64,000 nt of DNA from Rhodococcus spelaei (GCF_006704125.1 NZ_VIGH01000001.1:1-64000), one strand, 5' to 3'; shown: positions 51,344-60,904, counted from the first letter of the stretch. Numbers and translations are program-made. The notes: generated from the letters alone by a model not told the origin.

Positions 51344-53536
51344 TCACCGCCGCACGAGGTCGACCGCCGCCGCCACGGTCGACTCCTCGGACAGCAGCAC
51401 CAGTCTCGCCGCGCCACCGAGCGGCACGAAGCTGTCCTCACTCGCCACCCGCCCCATGACACCACCGAACCCGCCGTCCACCAACGCCGCGAGCACGCCC
51501 TCCGCGACACCACCCGATCGACGCGTCTCGTCCGCCACGAGCAGCCGGCCGGTGGCACCCGCCTCGCGCAGCAGGTCCTCGACCGGCAGGGGTACCAACC
51601 AGCGCAAGTCCAGGACGCGAACCCCGATACCGCGGCGCCGCAGTGTTCGTGCGGCCCGCAGGCTCAGGTAGAGGCCGTTGCCGAACGTCGCGATCGTCAG
51701 GTCGTCGCCGTCGCCGTAGCGGCGCGCCCGACCGATCGGCACGTGCTCGGTCGGATAGGGCGCCAGCCAGCCGGCGTCGCCGGGTTCGTACAGGTCGCGG
51801 GTGTGATAGCGGGCGATCGGCTCGAGAAACACGCAGACCGTGCCCGCGGTCCGCGCCGCCTCGACGCAGGTGCGCAGCATCGCGGCCGCGTCGTCGGGGC
51901 GGGCCGGCGCGGCCACCACGATGCCCGGCACGTCGCGCAGTACCGCCACCGCGTCGTCGTTGTGGAAGTGCCCGCCGAAGCCCTCCTGGTAGCCGAACCC
52001 CGGGACCCGCACGACCATCGGGTTGCGGTACTGCCCGGCCGAGAAGAAGGTGAGTGTCGCTGCCTCGCCACGGATCTGGTCCTCGGCGTTGTGCAGGTAG
52101 GCGAGGTACTGGATCTCGGGCACCGGAAGTAGCCCGGCGAGCCCCGCGCCGGCCGCCAGCCCGAGAACGGCCTGCTCGTCGAGGAGGGTGTCGAAGACGC
52201 GGGCCTGCCCGAAGGTATGGGCGAGCCCGCGGGTCACCCCGTACACCCCACCCTTGCGGGCGACATCCTCGCCGAACACGAGCGACTCGCGGTGGCGCGT
52301 CAGGACATCCACGAGCGCGCGGTTGATCGCGCGGGCGAGCGTCAGCGGCTCCGCCGATTCCCCGGTGTCGGAACGGTTTTCCAGTTCGCGCGCGACAACT
52401 GTGGGATCGGGCAGAGCGAGCGGGGCCATCACCTCGGCCGCCGAGCGCAGCGGCGCCCCACCGGACACCTCGCCCGCGACAGCCTCCACCCGCTCGTCCA
52501 TGTTCCGGTATCGGTCCTGCACCTCCGCGCGTGTCAGGGCGCCGGCCGCGACCAGGAGTCGGGCGGTGGCCACCAGCGGATCGCGCCGCAGGTCGGCCGC
52601 CAACTCCGCGGGACTGCGGTAGGCCGACTCGACGTCCGACCCCGCGTGCCCGAACAGTCGCACCGTGCTCAGATGCAGGAACGCCGGGCGACGGTGGGCG
52701 CGAACCCAATTGACGGCCCGCTGCGATACGTCGAAGGCCTCGGCGAGGTCGCATCCGTCGGCGGCGAAGTACTCGAGGCCTGCGCGATTCGAGTAGGCCG
52801 CGGCGATCCAGCCCGGCGGGGTCGGAACACTGATTCCGAGCCCGTTGTCCTCGCACACGAACAGCAGTGGCAACGGCAGGCCCCGATACGCGATGTTGGC
52901 CGCCGTGTTGATCGCCCCCGTCGCGGTGGAGTGGTTGGCGGAGGCGTCCCCGAAGCTGCACACGGTCACCGAATCCACCGGCCAGGCCGGCTCGACCCCC
53001 AGCCGGTCGGCCCGAGCGACCGAGAATGCCAGCCCGACCGCCCGCGGCAGGTGCGAGGCGATCGTGGAGGTCTGCGGGATCACGGCGAGGTCATGGCGGC
53101 CGAACACCTTGTGCCTGCCGCCGGAGATCGGGTCCTCTGCGGCCGCGACCACCCCCAGCAACACGTCCCGCAGCGGGTCGCTGCCCCCGACCTGCCGGGC
53201 CCGCTCCAGGAAGAAGGCACCGGACCGGTAGTGCAGCAACGCCGGATCAGTGGGCCGGAGGGCGGCCGCGAGTGCGGCGTTGCCCTCGTGCCCGGCCGAC
53301 CCGATCGTGTAGTAGCCCTGTCCGCGCGCGCGGAGCCGACGTGCGGCGAGGTCCAGGTGCCTGCTGCCGAGTTGCGCGTCGAACAGTTCGAGGCAGCGGC
53401 GCACGGTCAGCGCCGAACCGTCTCGGATCGGGTCGGACGGACCGCGCGACCGAGCCGGCGCCGTCATCTCACGGACGGCGCCGGCGAAGTACTCGGTGGC
53501 CGAGGTCAGCCCGGGATCGCGCTCGGATCCATCCAC
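51344..53536 (-). CDS. Fused alpha-beta E1 component of a 2-oxoacid dehydrogenase
   Basis: 730 residues from a GTG at 53536 with GGGAGG upstream, overlapping the VOC gene by 31 bases; an ATG at 53467 is the alternative. Alpha half (to about 350): TIGSAGHEGNAA, SGGRHKVFG, SFGDASANHSTATGAINTAAN (thiamine-diphosphate region), CEDNGLGISVPTP. Beta half: FGEDVARKGGVYGVTRGL, FDTLLDEQAVLGLAAGAG, PEIQYLAYLHNAEDQIRGEA and a transketolase-C end. Such fusions decarboxylate branched-chain or pyruvate-like oxoacids. No E2 or E3 gene is adjacent. Confidence 0.82.
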   Translation of the reverse strand: MDGSERDPGLTSATEYFAGAVREMTAPARSRGPSDPIRDGSALTVRRCLELFDAQLGSRHLDLAARRLRARGQGYYTIGSAGHEGNAALAAALRPTDPALLHYRSGAFFLERARQVGGSDPLRDVLLGVVAAAEDPISGGRHKVFGRHDLAVIPQTSTIASHLPRAVGLAFSVARADRLGVEPAWPVDSVTVCSFGDASANHSTATGAINTAANIAYRGLPLPLLFVCEDNGLGISVPTPPGWIAAAYSNRAGLEYFAADGCDLAEAFDVSQRAVNWVRAHRRPAFLHLSTVRLFGHAGSDVESAYRSPAELAADLRRDPLVATARLLVAAGALTRAEVQDRYRNMDERVEAVAGEVSGGAPLRSAAEVMAPLALPDPTVVARELENRSDTGESAEPLTLARAINRALVDVLTRHRESLVFGEDVARKGGVYGVTRGLAHTFGQARVFDTLLDEQAVLGLAAGAGLAGLLPVPEIQYLAYLHNAEDQIRGEAATLTFFSAGQYRNPMVVRVPGFGYQEGFGGHFHNDDAVAVLRDVPGIVVAAPARPDDAAAMLRTCVEAARTAGTVCVFLEPIARYHTRDLYEPGDAGWLAPYPTEHVPIGRARRYGDGDDLTIATFGNGLYLSLRAARTLRRRGIGVRVLDLRWLVPLPVEDLLREAGATGRLLVADETRRSGGVAEGVLAALVDGGFGGVMGRVASEDSFVPLGGAARLVLLSEESTVAAAVDLVRR

Positions 53537-53910
53537 ATGACCTCCCAGACGTGCCCGTCGAGGTCGCGGAATGCGCGGCCGTACATGAAGCCCTGGTCCT
53601 GCGGCTCCATCCACGCGCTGCCGCCCGCGTCGACGGCGGCGTCGACCAGCGTGTCGACCTCCGCACGGCTGTCGGCGGACACGCACATCAGCACCTCGCG
53701 CGCCCTCGCGGTGTCACAGATCTCGTCGGCGATGAAGTCCCGGAATCGGGGCTCCTCCAGGAACATCACCGTGGTCATGTCGTTGACCACCATGCTCAGG
53801 GTGTGCTCGTCGCTGAAGGTCTCGTTGAACTCGAATCCGAGTCCGTCGAAGAACTTCCGGGTGGCAGTCACATCGCTGACCGGCAGATTCGCAAACAGCA
53901 TTCGGGACAT
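53506..53910 (-). CDS. VOC-family (glyoxalase/bleomycin-resistance fold) protein
   Basis: 134 residues, with CGGAGC ahead of the ATG. MLFANLPVSDVTATRKFFDGLGFEFNE start, MFLEEPRFRDFI, WMEPQDQGFMYGRAFRDLDGHVWEVMWMDP end: the paired beta-alpha-beta modules of the VOC superfamily. Gly-His-Val-Trp-Glu supplies the usual terminal metal ligand. Its 3' end overlaps the E1 gene, suggesting translational coupling. Function unknown. Confidence 0.78.
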   Translation of the reverse strand: MSRMLFANLPVSDVTATRKFFDGLGFEFNETFSDEHTLSMVVNDMTTVMFLEEPRFRDFIADEICDTARAREVLMCVSADSRAEVDTLVDAAVDAGGSAWMEPQDQGFMYGRAFRDLDGHVWEVMWMDPSAIPG

Positions 53911-54047
53911 CGTGGGCTCCGCTCGTTCGGTGGGACGCCTGAGTCACATACTCGGCGCGGGGGTGTCGGTTGTACAGACCCGGCTCGCCGCGGAAACTCA
54001 TCGCGACAGGTCCGCCCCGCAATGTCGAGCCGGTGGGGGCGCCGCGG

Positions 54048-54851
54048 CTACCCGACTTCCCACATCTTCGGCCAGTCCCGTCCGCGGAACGCGGCGTCGG
54101 TACCGCCGTCGGCGAACACCACCGAGCCGACGAAGTAGGTCGACTCGGGTCCGAGCAGGAACGCCACCAACGAGGCAACCTCGTCCGGCCTGCCGCCACG
54201 ACCGGCGGGAATGGTGGCCAGGAACTGTTCCATGCCGGCGCCGATCAACGGGTCCTTGAGGCCCTCCTGCGTCATCGGGGTGTCGATCAATCCAGGCGCG
54301 ATCGCGTTGAGACGGATGCCCTGTGCGATGTACTCCGCGGACTTGGTCCGCGCGTAGTAGGCGAGGGCGGCCTTGGTGGCCGGGTACGTCTGGATCGCGG
54401 CGAGCTCGCCGAACGACTCGGCGACCGCGTTGGCCTTCGCCTCGTCGCCGTCGAGGCAGGCGTCGGCGAGCGCGACGGGCCAACCCGGCTGGGTGGTGGA
54501 CGAATTGGAGCTGATCAGCACCACGGACGGCTGCTCCCCCGCGGCCAGCAGCGGCCGCAGGCCCTCGAGGAGTTCGATGGCGCCGAAGTAGTTGACTGCG
54601 ATCAACGAGCTGGCGGGACGACCGGCGGCGGCCGCGAGCCCGGCGAACGGAACGAAGCCGTCCAGGCTGCCGTCGAGCAGATTGGTGATCGCAGCGATCG
54701 CCTCGCTGCGCCCGTCGGCGCTGCCCAGGTCGACGTTGATGTCGGCATTGTGGAGGTCGACACCGATGACACGGTGGCCGTCCGCCTCGAGCCGCGCCTT
54801 GGTGGCCGCACCGAGCCCGGAGGCCGCGCCGGTGAGCACGTACGTCGCCAT
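54048..54851 (-). CDS. Short-chain dehydrogenase/reductase (3-alpha-hydroxysteroid dehydrogenase-like)
   Basis: 267 residues from the ATG at 54851 with GAGGAG upstream. TGAASGLGAATKARLEADGHRVIGVDLHNADI matches the bacterial 3-alpha-hydroxysteroid dehydrogenase/carbonyl reductase subgroup, which has a short N-terminal half and a region around LLEGLRPLLAAGEQPSVVLISSNSS. Catalytic Ser in ISSNSS, Tyr and Lys in YPATK, and a C-terminal VFADGGTDA. Steroid activity is plausible given the other steroid genes in the window, but not shown. Confidence 0.75.
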   Translation of the reverse strand: MATYVLTGAASGLGAATKARLEADGHRVIGVDLHNADINVDLGSADGRSEAIAAITNLLDGSLDGFVPFAGLAAAAGRPASSLIAVNYFGAIELLEGLRPLLAAGEQPSVVLISSNSSTTQPGWPVALADACLDGDEAKANAVAESFGELAAIQTYPATKAALAYYARTKSAEYIAQGIRLNAIAPGLIDTPMTQEGLKDPLIGAGMEQFLATIPAGRGGRPDEVASLVAFLLGPESTYFVGSVVFADGGTDAAFRGRDWPKMWEVG

Positions 54852-54956
54852 GAAGTTCTCCTCGAATCGAAGTCCTGACAGTGCCACCCACGCTAGGCGC
54901 ATCGTCGGGCGCCGCGGCGGACTTCCTCCCATCCAGCGGTCAGTCGATCGGGAACG

Positions 54957-56645
54957 TCAGTCGAAGGCCTGCTCCCCGAGCCAGTCGGCGTCGAACAGGC
55001 GGGCAATCGCGGCGAGCGCACCCAGATCGCCGTCGACACCGGCCGACAGCACCATCAGCCGGTCGACCATCGTGACTGCCGCCTGCTCCTCCACCGTGTC
55101 CACGGCGTACAGCAGCGACCACGGGCAGACCTGGTAGTCGCGGTGGGCCCGACCGATGGTCTGCCGCGCGGCGATCCCGGAGTAGCGCGGCTGGTGAAAG
55201 AACCCGAGTCGCGGGGTGTCGGTCGCGTGGGAACCGTCCGCGAGGTGTTCGGCGGCGTGCAGACTGATCGCCGAGGTGGTGTTGAAGACGACCACCTGGG
55301 AGTCGCCGCGCTGGAAGCGCAGGCGCTCGTTCTCGGCGTCGCGGCGACCTCCGAAGATCCGGGACACGCTGATGCCCCGCTCCTCGAGCAGGTCGGCGAC
55401 CGGCTCGGCACCGGTGCTCACCATCTCCGTCGCGACCAGGCACTGGTATCCGCGCTCGGCGGTTGCCGCGACCAGTGCGGCGGTGTGTGGCGCGCGGATC
55501 ATGCCCGCCTTCTGGCGGAATCGGATCAGCGCCGCGCGGCCGCGAGCGCCGTCGGATCCCGTTCGCGCGATGCGCATTTCGCGGCGGTACTCACCCCAGT
55601 CCATCTCGTACTGTTCGCGTTCGGCGACACTCAGGTCGACCCCCAGTCCGTCGATCGGGGCCTGACCCCACGGGGCCGACCGGTGCATCATGACCGCGGG
55701 ATCCGCCGAGGTCATCCACTCGCGCACCCGGGCCACCGCATCCGCCTGGCTACGGGCCGACGACTTCGCCTCGGCCGTCCACTGCCAGCGACCGAGCCGG
55801 CGCTCGAGCGGCACCCCCGACTCGGAGAGGCGCGCCCCGAGGTCGTCCCAGCGTCCCGGGGGTTCGTCGTGTACCTGCGCGAGAAGCGATGACAGATAAC
55901 GCCATTCACCCGGATGGTGCCCGAGGGTGGCCGTCATCGAGATCACGAACGGCGCCTTGTCCGGCGGGTCGAGGTGCCGGACGACCCGCCGCTGGTAGTC
56001 GGTGCGCTGTGAGTCGTGCCGGAAGAGGTGGGCCTCGTCGTTGATCACCACGTCGAACCGGAACTTCGGCCTGCCGTTGCGGGCGATGAGCTTCTTCAGC
56101 TGGTCGGGCGAGATGATCAGCCACCGGAAACCGCCGTCCCCGACCGCCGCGATCGAGGCCCGCCAGTGCGGAATCGTGATGGAGGTCGGCCGATCGACGG
56201 TGACGAGGATGGCGGATCCGCCGCGCTGCTCGGCGACTTCCTTGGCCGCCGCGACGGCCGTCAGCGTCTTGCCCAGCCCGGGGTCGTCGGACAGGCAGAA
56301 TCCACGCGAGCCCGCGGCCGCGGCGGCGACGATCGCGGCGGCGCCCTCCACCTGTTCGGGTCGGAGCCGCTTCGCCGCCGCGGTGGCGGACGGGCCGCGG
56401 GTCCCGTTGAGCTCGTCCTCCGTCCACTGCTGGTACGAGTAGGGTTTGGCCGCGTACCGGGTCAACTCGTCGGGCAGACTGTCGCCGACGTAGACGTGCG
56501 CCTTGATCGCGCCGTTGTAGTGCGCGCCGGGAGCGGGGGCGCGGAACGGCACGTCGAGCACCCAGATGCGTTCCCCCGCAGCGGCAACGGGAGCTGCCGC
56601 CTTCGCGACCGACCGGGTCTTCCTTCGGCGGGACTTGGTCACCAC
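54957..56645 (-). CDS. SNF2-like superfamily 2 helicase/ATPase
   Basis: 562 residues from GTG 56645 (GTG 56642 equally possible), 4 bases after the stop of the patatin gene, so coupled. Walker A SDDPGLGKTLTA, DEAH box NDEAHLF, motif III SMTATLGHHPGEW, motif V/VI region QPRYSGIAARQTIGRAHRDYQVCPW. The N-terminal 100 residues are basic then unassigned. Arg of GRAHR is the expected arginine finger. It resembles phage- and plasmid-type DEAD/SNF2 helicases. Function with the neighbouring phospholipase unknown. Confidence 0.75.
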   Translation of the reverse strand: MVTKSRRRKTRSVAKAAAPVAAAGERIWVLDVPFRAPAPGAHYNGAIKAHVYVGDSLPDELTRYAAKPYSYQQWTEDELNGTRGPSATAAAKRLRPEQVEGAAAIVAAAAAGSRGFCLSDDPGLGKTLTAVAAAKEVAEQRGGSAILVTVDRPTSITIPHWRASIAAVGDGGFRWLIISPDQLKKLIARNGRPKFRFDVVINDEAHLFRHDSQRTDYQRRVVRHLDPPDKAPFVISMTATLGHHPGEWRYLSSLLAQVHDEPPGRWDDLGARLSESGVPLERRLGRWQWTAEAKSSARSQADAVARVREWMTSADPAVMMHRSAPWGQAPIDGLGVDLSVAEREQYEMDWGEYRREMRIARTGSDGARGRAALIRFRQKAGMIRAPHTAALVAATAERGYQCLVATEMVSTGAEPVADLLEERGISVSRIFGGRRDAENERLRFQRGDSQVVVFNTTSAISLHAAEHLADGSHATDTPRLGFFHQPRYSGIAARQTIGRAHRDYQVCPWSLLYAVDTVEEQAAVTMVDRLMVLSAGVDGDLGALAAIARLFDADWLGEQAFD

Positions 56646-56649
56646 CGCG

Positions 56650-57540
56650 TCAGCCCACCGTGCCGACGCCGTCCGGCTCCCGCACGCTCGCCAGGAACTC
56701 GGCCACCTGCGCCGCCTGGCGCCTGCCCTGACTACGGCCGGCGATCGCCGACGGCCGACGACTCTCGGGGGCAAGGGGATTGGGTCCCATGGCAGCGACC
56801 GAGTCGGCGTCGGCGTAGACGGCCAGGTTCGCCGTCGCCACCCGGCCACGGGTCAGGTCGTCGTCGAGACTGCCGCCGAGCAGGTAGGGGCCCGGCTCGG
56901 CGACCGGCACGAGGACCACAGCGGCATCGCTGCCCGCGGCGAGTTGGGCGTTGGTCGAGCTGCCGACGCCCCCGTCCATGCACCGGCGGCCACCGATGGT
57001 GACGACAGGCCAGACCCCGGGTACCGCGCAACTGGCCGCGACCGCGTCCACCAGGCCGACGCCGGAATCCCTGTCCAGGACAACCAGTTCGCCCGTGTCG
57101 GTGTCTGTCACGGTGATCAGCAGCCGGCGGGCGGGCCACTCTGCAGAGGGCAGCCGCGCCTCGATGACCGCGCGGCGGCGGGCCGGTTCCACGGTCGGGG
57201 CCCGCCTCGCCGCCTCGCCGATCAGTTGCAGCTGCCGAGCCGGGCCGGAGTCGTCGGCCAGTGCGGCGGCGAACATCTCGCCGATCGACTGGAAGTCGGC
57301 CTCCGCGGGGATCTCGTGACTGACGCCGGCCGTCTGGATCTCGAAGAGGTCGGCGAGGGTCAGCCCGCTACTGACCTGCGCCGCGACTGTCGCGCCCGCG
57401 GAGGTCCCGATCAGTGCATCCGCCGCGAGCAGTGCACGCGCGACGCCGGGCGACTCGTCCTCGACGCCGAGGAGGAAGCCGGTCTCCCAGGCTATCCCCG
57501 CGACTCCCCCGCCTGCCAATACCAGTGCCAGCGTTGCCAT
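56650..57540 (-). CDS. Patatin-like phospholipase
   Basis: 296 residues from the ATG at 57540, which has GAGGAAGGG upstream. LVLAGGGVAGIAWETGFL (oxyanion hole), GTSAGATVAAQ (nucleophile Ser) and MDGGVGSSTNA (catalytic Asp) form the complete patatin dyad. RssA/NTE-like proteins of this length hydrolyse acyl esters. It lies directly upstream of the helicase gene in one operon. Confidence 0.85.
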   Translation of the reverse strand: MATLALVLAGGGVAGIAWETGFLLGVEDESPGVARALLAADALIGTSAGATVAAQVSSGLTLADLFEIQTAGVSHEIPAEADFQSIGEMFAAALADDSGPARQLQLIGEAARRAPTVEPARRRAVIEARLPSAEWPARRLLITVTDTDTGELVVLDRDSGVGLVDAVAASCAVPGVWPVVTIGGRRCMDGGVGSSTNAQLAAGSDAAVVLVPVAEPGPYLLGGSLDDDLTRGRVATANLAVYADADSVAAMGPNPLAPESRRPSAIAGRSQGRRQAAQVAEFLASVREPDGVGTVG

Positions 57541-57587
57541 CTCACGCCCTTCCTCGTCCCCACGCGGCGCTCGTCGAGCGATGCCTG

Positions 57588-58055
57588 CTACTGCCGCGTC
57601 AACCGCGCCCGCAGGTGATGGGTGAGCGGGGTCTCGGCGTGCGCCATCCACAGGTCGTAGGTGAGCTCGTCGCCCGCAACCTGGAGCCGACGTCGGATCT
57701 CGTGAACGGGCTTCGCATCCGGGGAGGCGGCCAGCGTCAGCTGCGACAGCTCCAGCACGCCGTCGCGCAGCTCGCCCCGCTGAATCTCGACGAACCCGGT
57801 CGGCTGGCTGACGAACAGTTCGACCCCACCACCCGAGGGGCGGAGGTAGCCGTTCTCGGTGTGCATCGGTCGACCTCGACCCGGCGACCAGGTGCGCGAC
57901 CGGTACGCGAGGAACGGCTTGCCGGGGGTGGCGGTGAACTCGAGCTCCTCCTCGTAGGAGAAGTCGTCGATCGTCGGGTAGTGGCCGTCGCCGCCGCCGA
58001 TCCAGTGCCCCACGAACGGCGCCAGCTCGCCGAGCGGATCCTGCATGTCACTCAT
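57588..58055 (-). CDS. Nitrobindin-like heme-binding beta-barrel protein
   Basis: 155 residues from the ATG at 58055, which follows GGAGG; a longer start at 58070 lacks one. LGELAPFVGHWIGGGDGHYPTI opens the THAP4/nitrobindin barrel, followed by RSRTWSP, HTENGYLRPSGGGVELFVSQPTGFVEI and the end TPLTHHLRARLTR, where the second His is placed as the heme ligand. Actinobacterial nitrobindins isomerise peroxynitrite to nitrate. Confidence 0.85.
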   Translation of the reverse strand: MSDMQDPLGELAPFVGHWIGGGDGHYPTIDDFSYEEELEFTATPGKPFLAYRSRTWSPGRGRPMHTENGYLRPSGGGVELFVSQPTGFVEIQRGELRDGVLELSQLTLAASPDAKPVHEIRRRLQVAGDELTYDLWMAHAETPLTHHLRARLTRQ

Positions 58056-58214
58056 CCCCGGGACCTCCATGGCATAGCCGTCGACCTGTACAGTCCGGCA
58101 TTCTGCCCGAGGCTCGCCGCCGCAGTGCGGTGGCCCACATTCTGGACGATTATGTCAACCAGATAACCTGTTGGCCGTGTTGGTGATAGCGAGCGTCCAC
58201 GGATCGAGTCGACA

Positions 58215-59726
58215 GTGAACCGAATCCAGAGCTCGCTGTTCCGCCAGAAGGTCACCTCGGCCGCCGAGGCCGCGACGGCCATCCACCCCGGCGACACCGT
58301 CGCCATCAGCGGGTTCGCGTCCGCCGGCACGCCGAAGGTCGTGATCCCGGCCCTCGCCGACCGGATCCACGCGGCGCGCGGAGCCGGATCGAACTTCACC
58401 GTCAACCTGCTGACCGGCGCCTCCGTCTCCACCGAGACCGAGCGCATCCTGGCCGAGGTCGACGGCATCGCGTTGCGGATGCCGTACCAGTCCGAGGCGA
58501 CGGCCCGACGCAAGATCAACGACGGCCGGATGGACTACGTCGACATCCACCTCTCGCACGTCGCGCAGCAGGTGTGGGAGGGCTACTACGGCAACGTCGA
58601 CGTCGCGGTGGTCGAGGTCGCGGGCGTCACCGAGTCGGGCGAGCTGATCCCCTCCGCGTCGATCGGCAACAACAAGACCTGGCTCGACGTCGCCGACCGG
58701 ATCATCCTCGAGGTCAACTCCTGGGTGCCCGCGGCGATGGAGGGCATGCACGACGTCTACTACGGCACCGCACTGCCGCCGAACCGCAAGCCGCTCGAGA
58801 TCACCCGGGTGCAGGACCGGATCGGACAGCCGACCTACCGCGTCGACCCGGCCAAGGTGGTCGCGGTGGTCGAGACGAACGTGCCCGACAGCGCCAGCGA
58901 ACTGACCGAGCCCGACGACGTGAGCCTCGCGATCGCCGGACACGTCCTCGACTTCTTCGCCCACGAGGTGAAGGCGGGCCGGCTCCCCGCGGACACGCTG
59001 CTGCCACTGCAGGCCGGCATCGGCAACGTCGCCAACGCGGTCCTCGGTGGCCTCGACCGCGGCGGCTACCGCGCCCTGACGTGCTACTCGGAGGTCATCC
59101 AGGACTCGATGCTGCGGCTGATCAAGGACGGCGCCGTCGCGCACGCGTCGGCGACCTCCCTCGCCCTGTCCGCGAAGGGCCTCGCCGAACTGACCGACAA
59201 CATCGACTTCTACCGTGAGCACATCACGCTGCGCCCGCAGGAGATCAGCAACCACCCCGAGGTGGTGCGGCGCCTGGGCATCATCGCGATGAACGGCATG
59301 CTGGAGGCCGACATCTACGGCAACGTGAACTCGACCCACGTGATGGGCACCAAGATCATGAACGGCATCGGCGGCTCCGGCGACTTCGCCCGCAACGGCT
59401 ACCTGTCGATGTTCCTGAGCCCGTCCACCGCGAAGGGCGGCGCCATCTCGTCGATCGTGCCGATGGTCCCGCACGTCGACCACACCGAGCACGACACCCA
59501 GGTGCTGGTCACCGAGCAGGGCCTCGCTGACCTGCGCGGGCTCTCCCCGCGACGACGCTCGCAGGTGGTCATCGACCGCTGCGCGCATCCCGAGTTCCGG
59601 CCGCTGCTGCACGACTACGTCGCCCGAGCCCAGGCCACTCCCGGCATCGGGCACACCCCGCACCTTCTCGGCGAGGCGTTCTCGTTCCACGAGCGGTTCC
59701 TGGCGACCGGGTCGATGCTGCCGTAG
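58215..59726 (+). CDS. Acetyl-CoA hydrolase / succinyl-CoA:acetate CoA-transferase family
   Basis: 503 residues from a GTG. SGFASAGTPKVVIPALADRI near the N-terminus, LLPLQAGIGNVANAVLGGL, CYSEVIQDSML with the CoA-ester-forming Glu, and NGIGGSGDFARNGYLSMF. Class I CoA-transferases of this length move CoA between acetate and succinate or propionate, or hydrolyse acetyl-CoA. Divergent from the nitrobindin gene; the region between contains CAACCAG-N5-CTGTTGG-like symmetry near 58156. Confidence 0.85.
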   Translation: MNRIQSSLFRQKVTSAAEAATAIHPGDTVAISGFASAGTPKVVIPALADRIHAARGAGSNFTVNLLTGASVSTETERILAEVDGIALRMPYQSEATARRKINDGRMDYVDIHLSHVAQQVWEGYYGNVDVAVVEVAGVTESGELIPSASIGNNKTWLDVADRIILEVNSWVPAAMEGMHDVYYGTALPPNRKPLEITRVQDRIGQPTYRVDPAKVVAVVETNVPDSASELTEPDDVSLAIAGHVLDFFAHEVKAGRLPADTLLPLQAGIGNVANAVLGGLDRGGYRALTCYSEVIQDSMLRLIKDGAVAHASATSLALSAKGLAELTDNIDFYREHITLRPQEISNHPEVVRRLGIIAMNGMLEADIYGNVNSTHVMGTKIMNGIGGSGDFARNGYLSMFLSPSTAKGGAISSIVPMVPHVDHTEHDTQVLVTEQGLADLRGLSPRRRSQVVIDRCAHPEFRPLLHDYVARAQATPGIGHTPHLLGEAFSFHERFLATGSMLP

Positions 59727-59796
59727 CACCTCCGGAACGCCCCGCGTCCTCTAGCATCCTCATCGTCTCGAGCCTCGGGACGGGAAGTGAGGGCCG

Positions 59797-60711
59797 GTGT
59801 CCGAGAACGCTTTCGACCCCGCACTGCGGTTGGCACGGTTCCTGCCGCGCAGCGTGGTCACGCCACGCACCGCGGGCCCGATCCGGCGATTGACGAGGCT
59901 CGCCGGCGCGGTGCCCCCCAAGCACGGTGACGTCGTCCGGGTCGATGCGGACGTCACCGTCCGGGTGTTCCGACCGAGAACGCTACAGCCGCTGATGCCG
60001 GGGCTGCTGTTCGTCCACGGCGGCGGCTATCTCATCGGCAGCGCCTCGATGGGCGACTCGATGTGCCGGCGCGTCGCGAACGATCTCGGGGCGGTCGCGG
60101 TGTCGGTGGAGTACCGCCTCGCGCCCGAGTACCCGTTCCCGACCCCGTTGGAGGACTGTTACGCCGGACTGCGCTGGCTCGCCGACCAGCCGGACGTCGA
60201 CGCGTCCCGGATCGCGATCGCGGGCGAGAGCGCCGGAGGTGGCCTGGCTGCGGCGCTCGCGCTGCTTGCCCGCGACCGCGGCGAGATCGAACCGGCGTTC
60301 CAGCTGCTGTCGTACCCGATGCTCGACGACCGGACCGCGCAACGCACCGACATCGACGGTCGCCGGCTTCGGGTGTGGAGCGTCGCCAGCAACCGGTACG
60401 GGTGGCGCGCGTACCTCGGCGGAGCTGCCGACGTGCCGCCACTGGCAGCACCGGCACGGTACGGGAATCTGGCCGGTCTGCCGCCGGCGTGGATCGGGGT
60501 GGGCACCCACGACCTGTTCCACGACGAGGACGTCGCCTACGCCGCGCGTCTGAACGACGCAAGGGTGCCGTGCGCCTTGCACGTGGTGCCCGGCGCGTAC
60601 CACGGCTTCGATCTGGTGGACCCTCGATCTGCCACCTCCCGCGCCTATCGGCAGGAGCAGATGCGCGCATTGGCCGCCGCTCTGGGCGACGCCTACCGCG
60701 CCCGTCCCTGA
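59797..60711 (+). CDS. Alpha/beta hydrolase, hormone-sensitive lipase family esterase
   Basis: 304 residues from a GTG with GGGAAGTGAGGG upstream. HGGGYLIG oxyanion motif, SVEYRLAPEYPFP, nucleophile Ser in GESAGGGLAA, Asp in GTHDLFHDED and His in GAYHGFDL. Lacks a signal peptide, so acts in the cytoplasm on short acyl esters. The stop codon lies within a 15-bp palindrome CTGATCGGCGATCAG (60708-60722). Confidence 0.85.
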   Translation: MSENAFDPALRLARFLPRSVVTPRTAGPIRRLTRLAGAVPPKHGDVVRVDADVTVRVFRPRTLQPLMPGLLFVHGGGYLIGSASMGDSMCRRVANDLGAVAVSVEYRLAPEYPFPTPLEDCYAGLRWLADQPDVDASRIAIAGESAGGGLAAALALLARDRGEIEPAFQLLSYPMLDDRTAQRTDIDGRRLRVWSVASNRYGWRAYLGGAADVPPLAAPARYGNLAGLPPAWIGVGTHDLFHDEDVAYAARLNDARVPCALHVVPGAYHGFDLVDPRSATSRAYRQEQMRALAAALGDAYRARP

Positions 60712-60865
60712 TCGGCGATCAGCCGCCCATGGTGACGAATCGCCCCGCCAGCTCCGGTGCCGCGGTGTCCAGCCGAGTACCCGGGCGCGAGCGCTCGACA
60801 CCGGACGGCCGGGCCCCGAGGTCGGTTCGGGTCGTGGAGGTCAACCGATCCCGGACAGCAGAAAA

Positions 60866-60904
60866 GGTCGTCGCCCCCACTCACGAGGAGTGGGGGCGAC
60901 GACC
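60866..60904 (-). terminator. Terminator of the rpf gene
   Basis: Perfect 17-bp inverted repeat (GGTCGTCGCCCCCACTC with GAGTGGGGGCGACGACC), loop ACGAG. On the minus strand it is followed by TTTTC, a textbook intrinsic terminator for the gene ending at 60956. Confidence 0.92.

Noticed and set aside
54957-57540. CBASS defence system
   Set aside because: A patatin effector is present but there is no cyclase, Cap2/Cap3 or other CBASS gene in reach.
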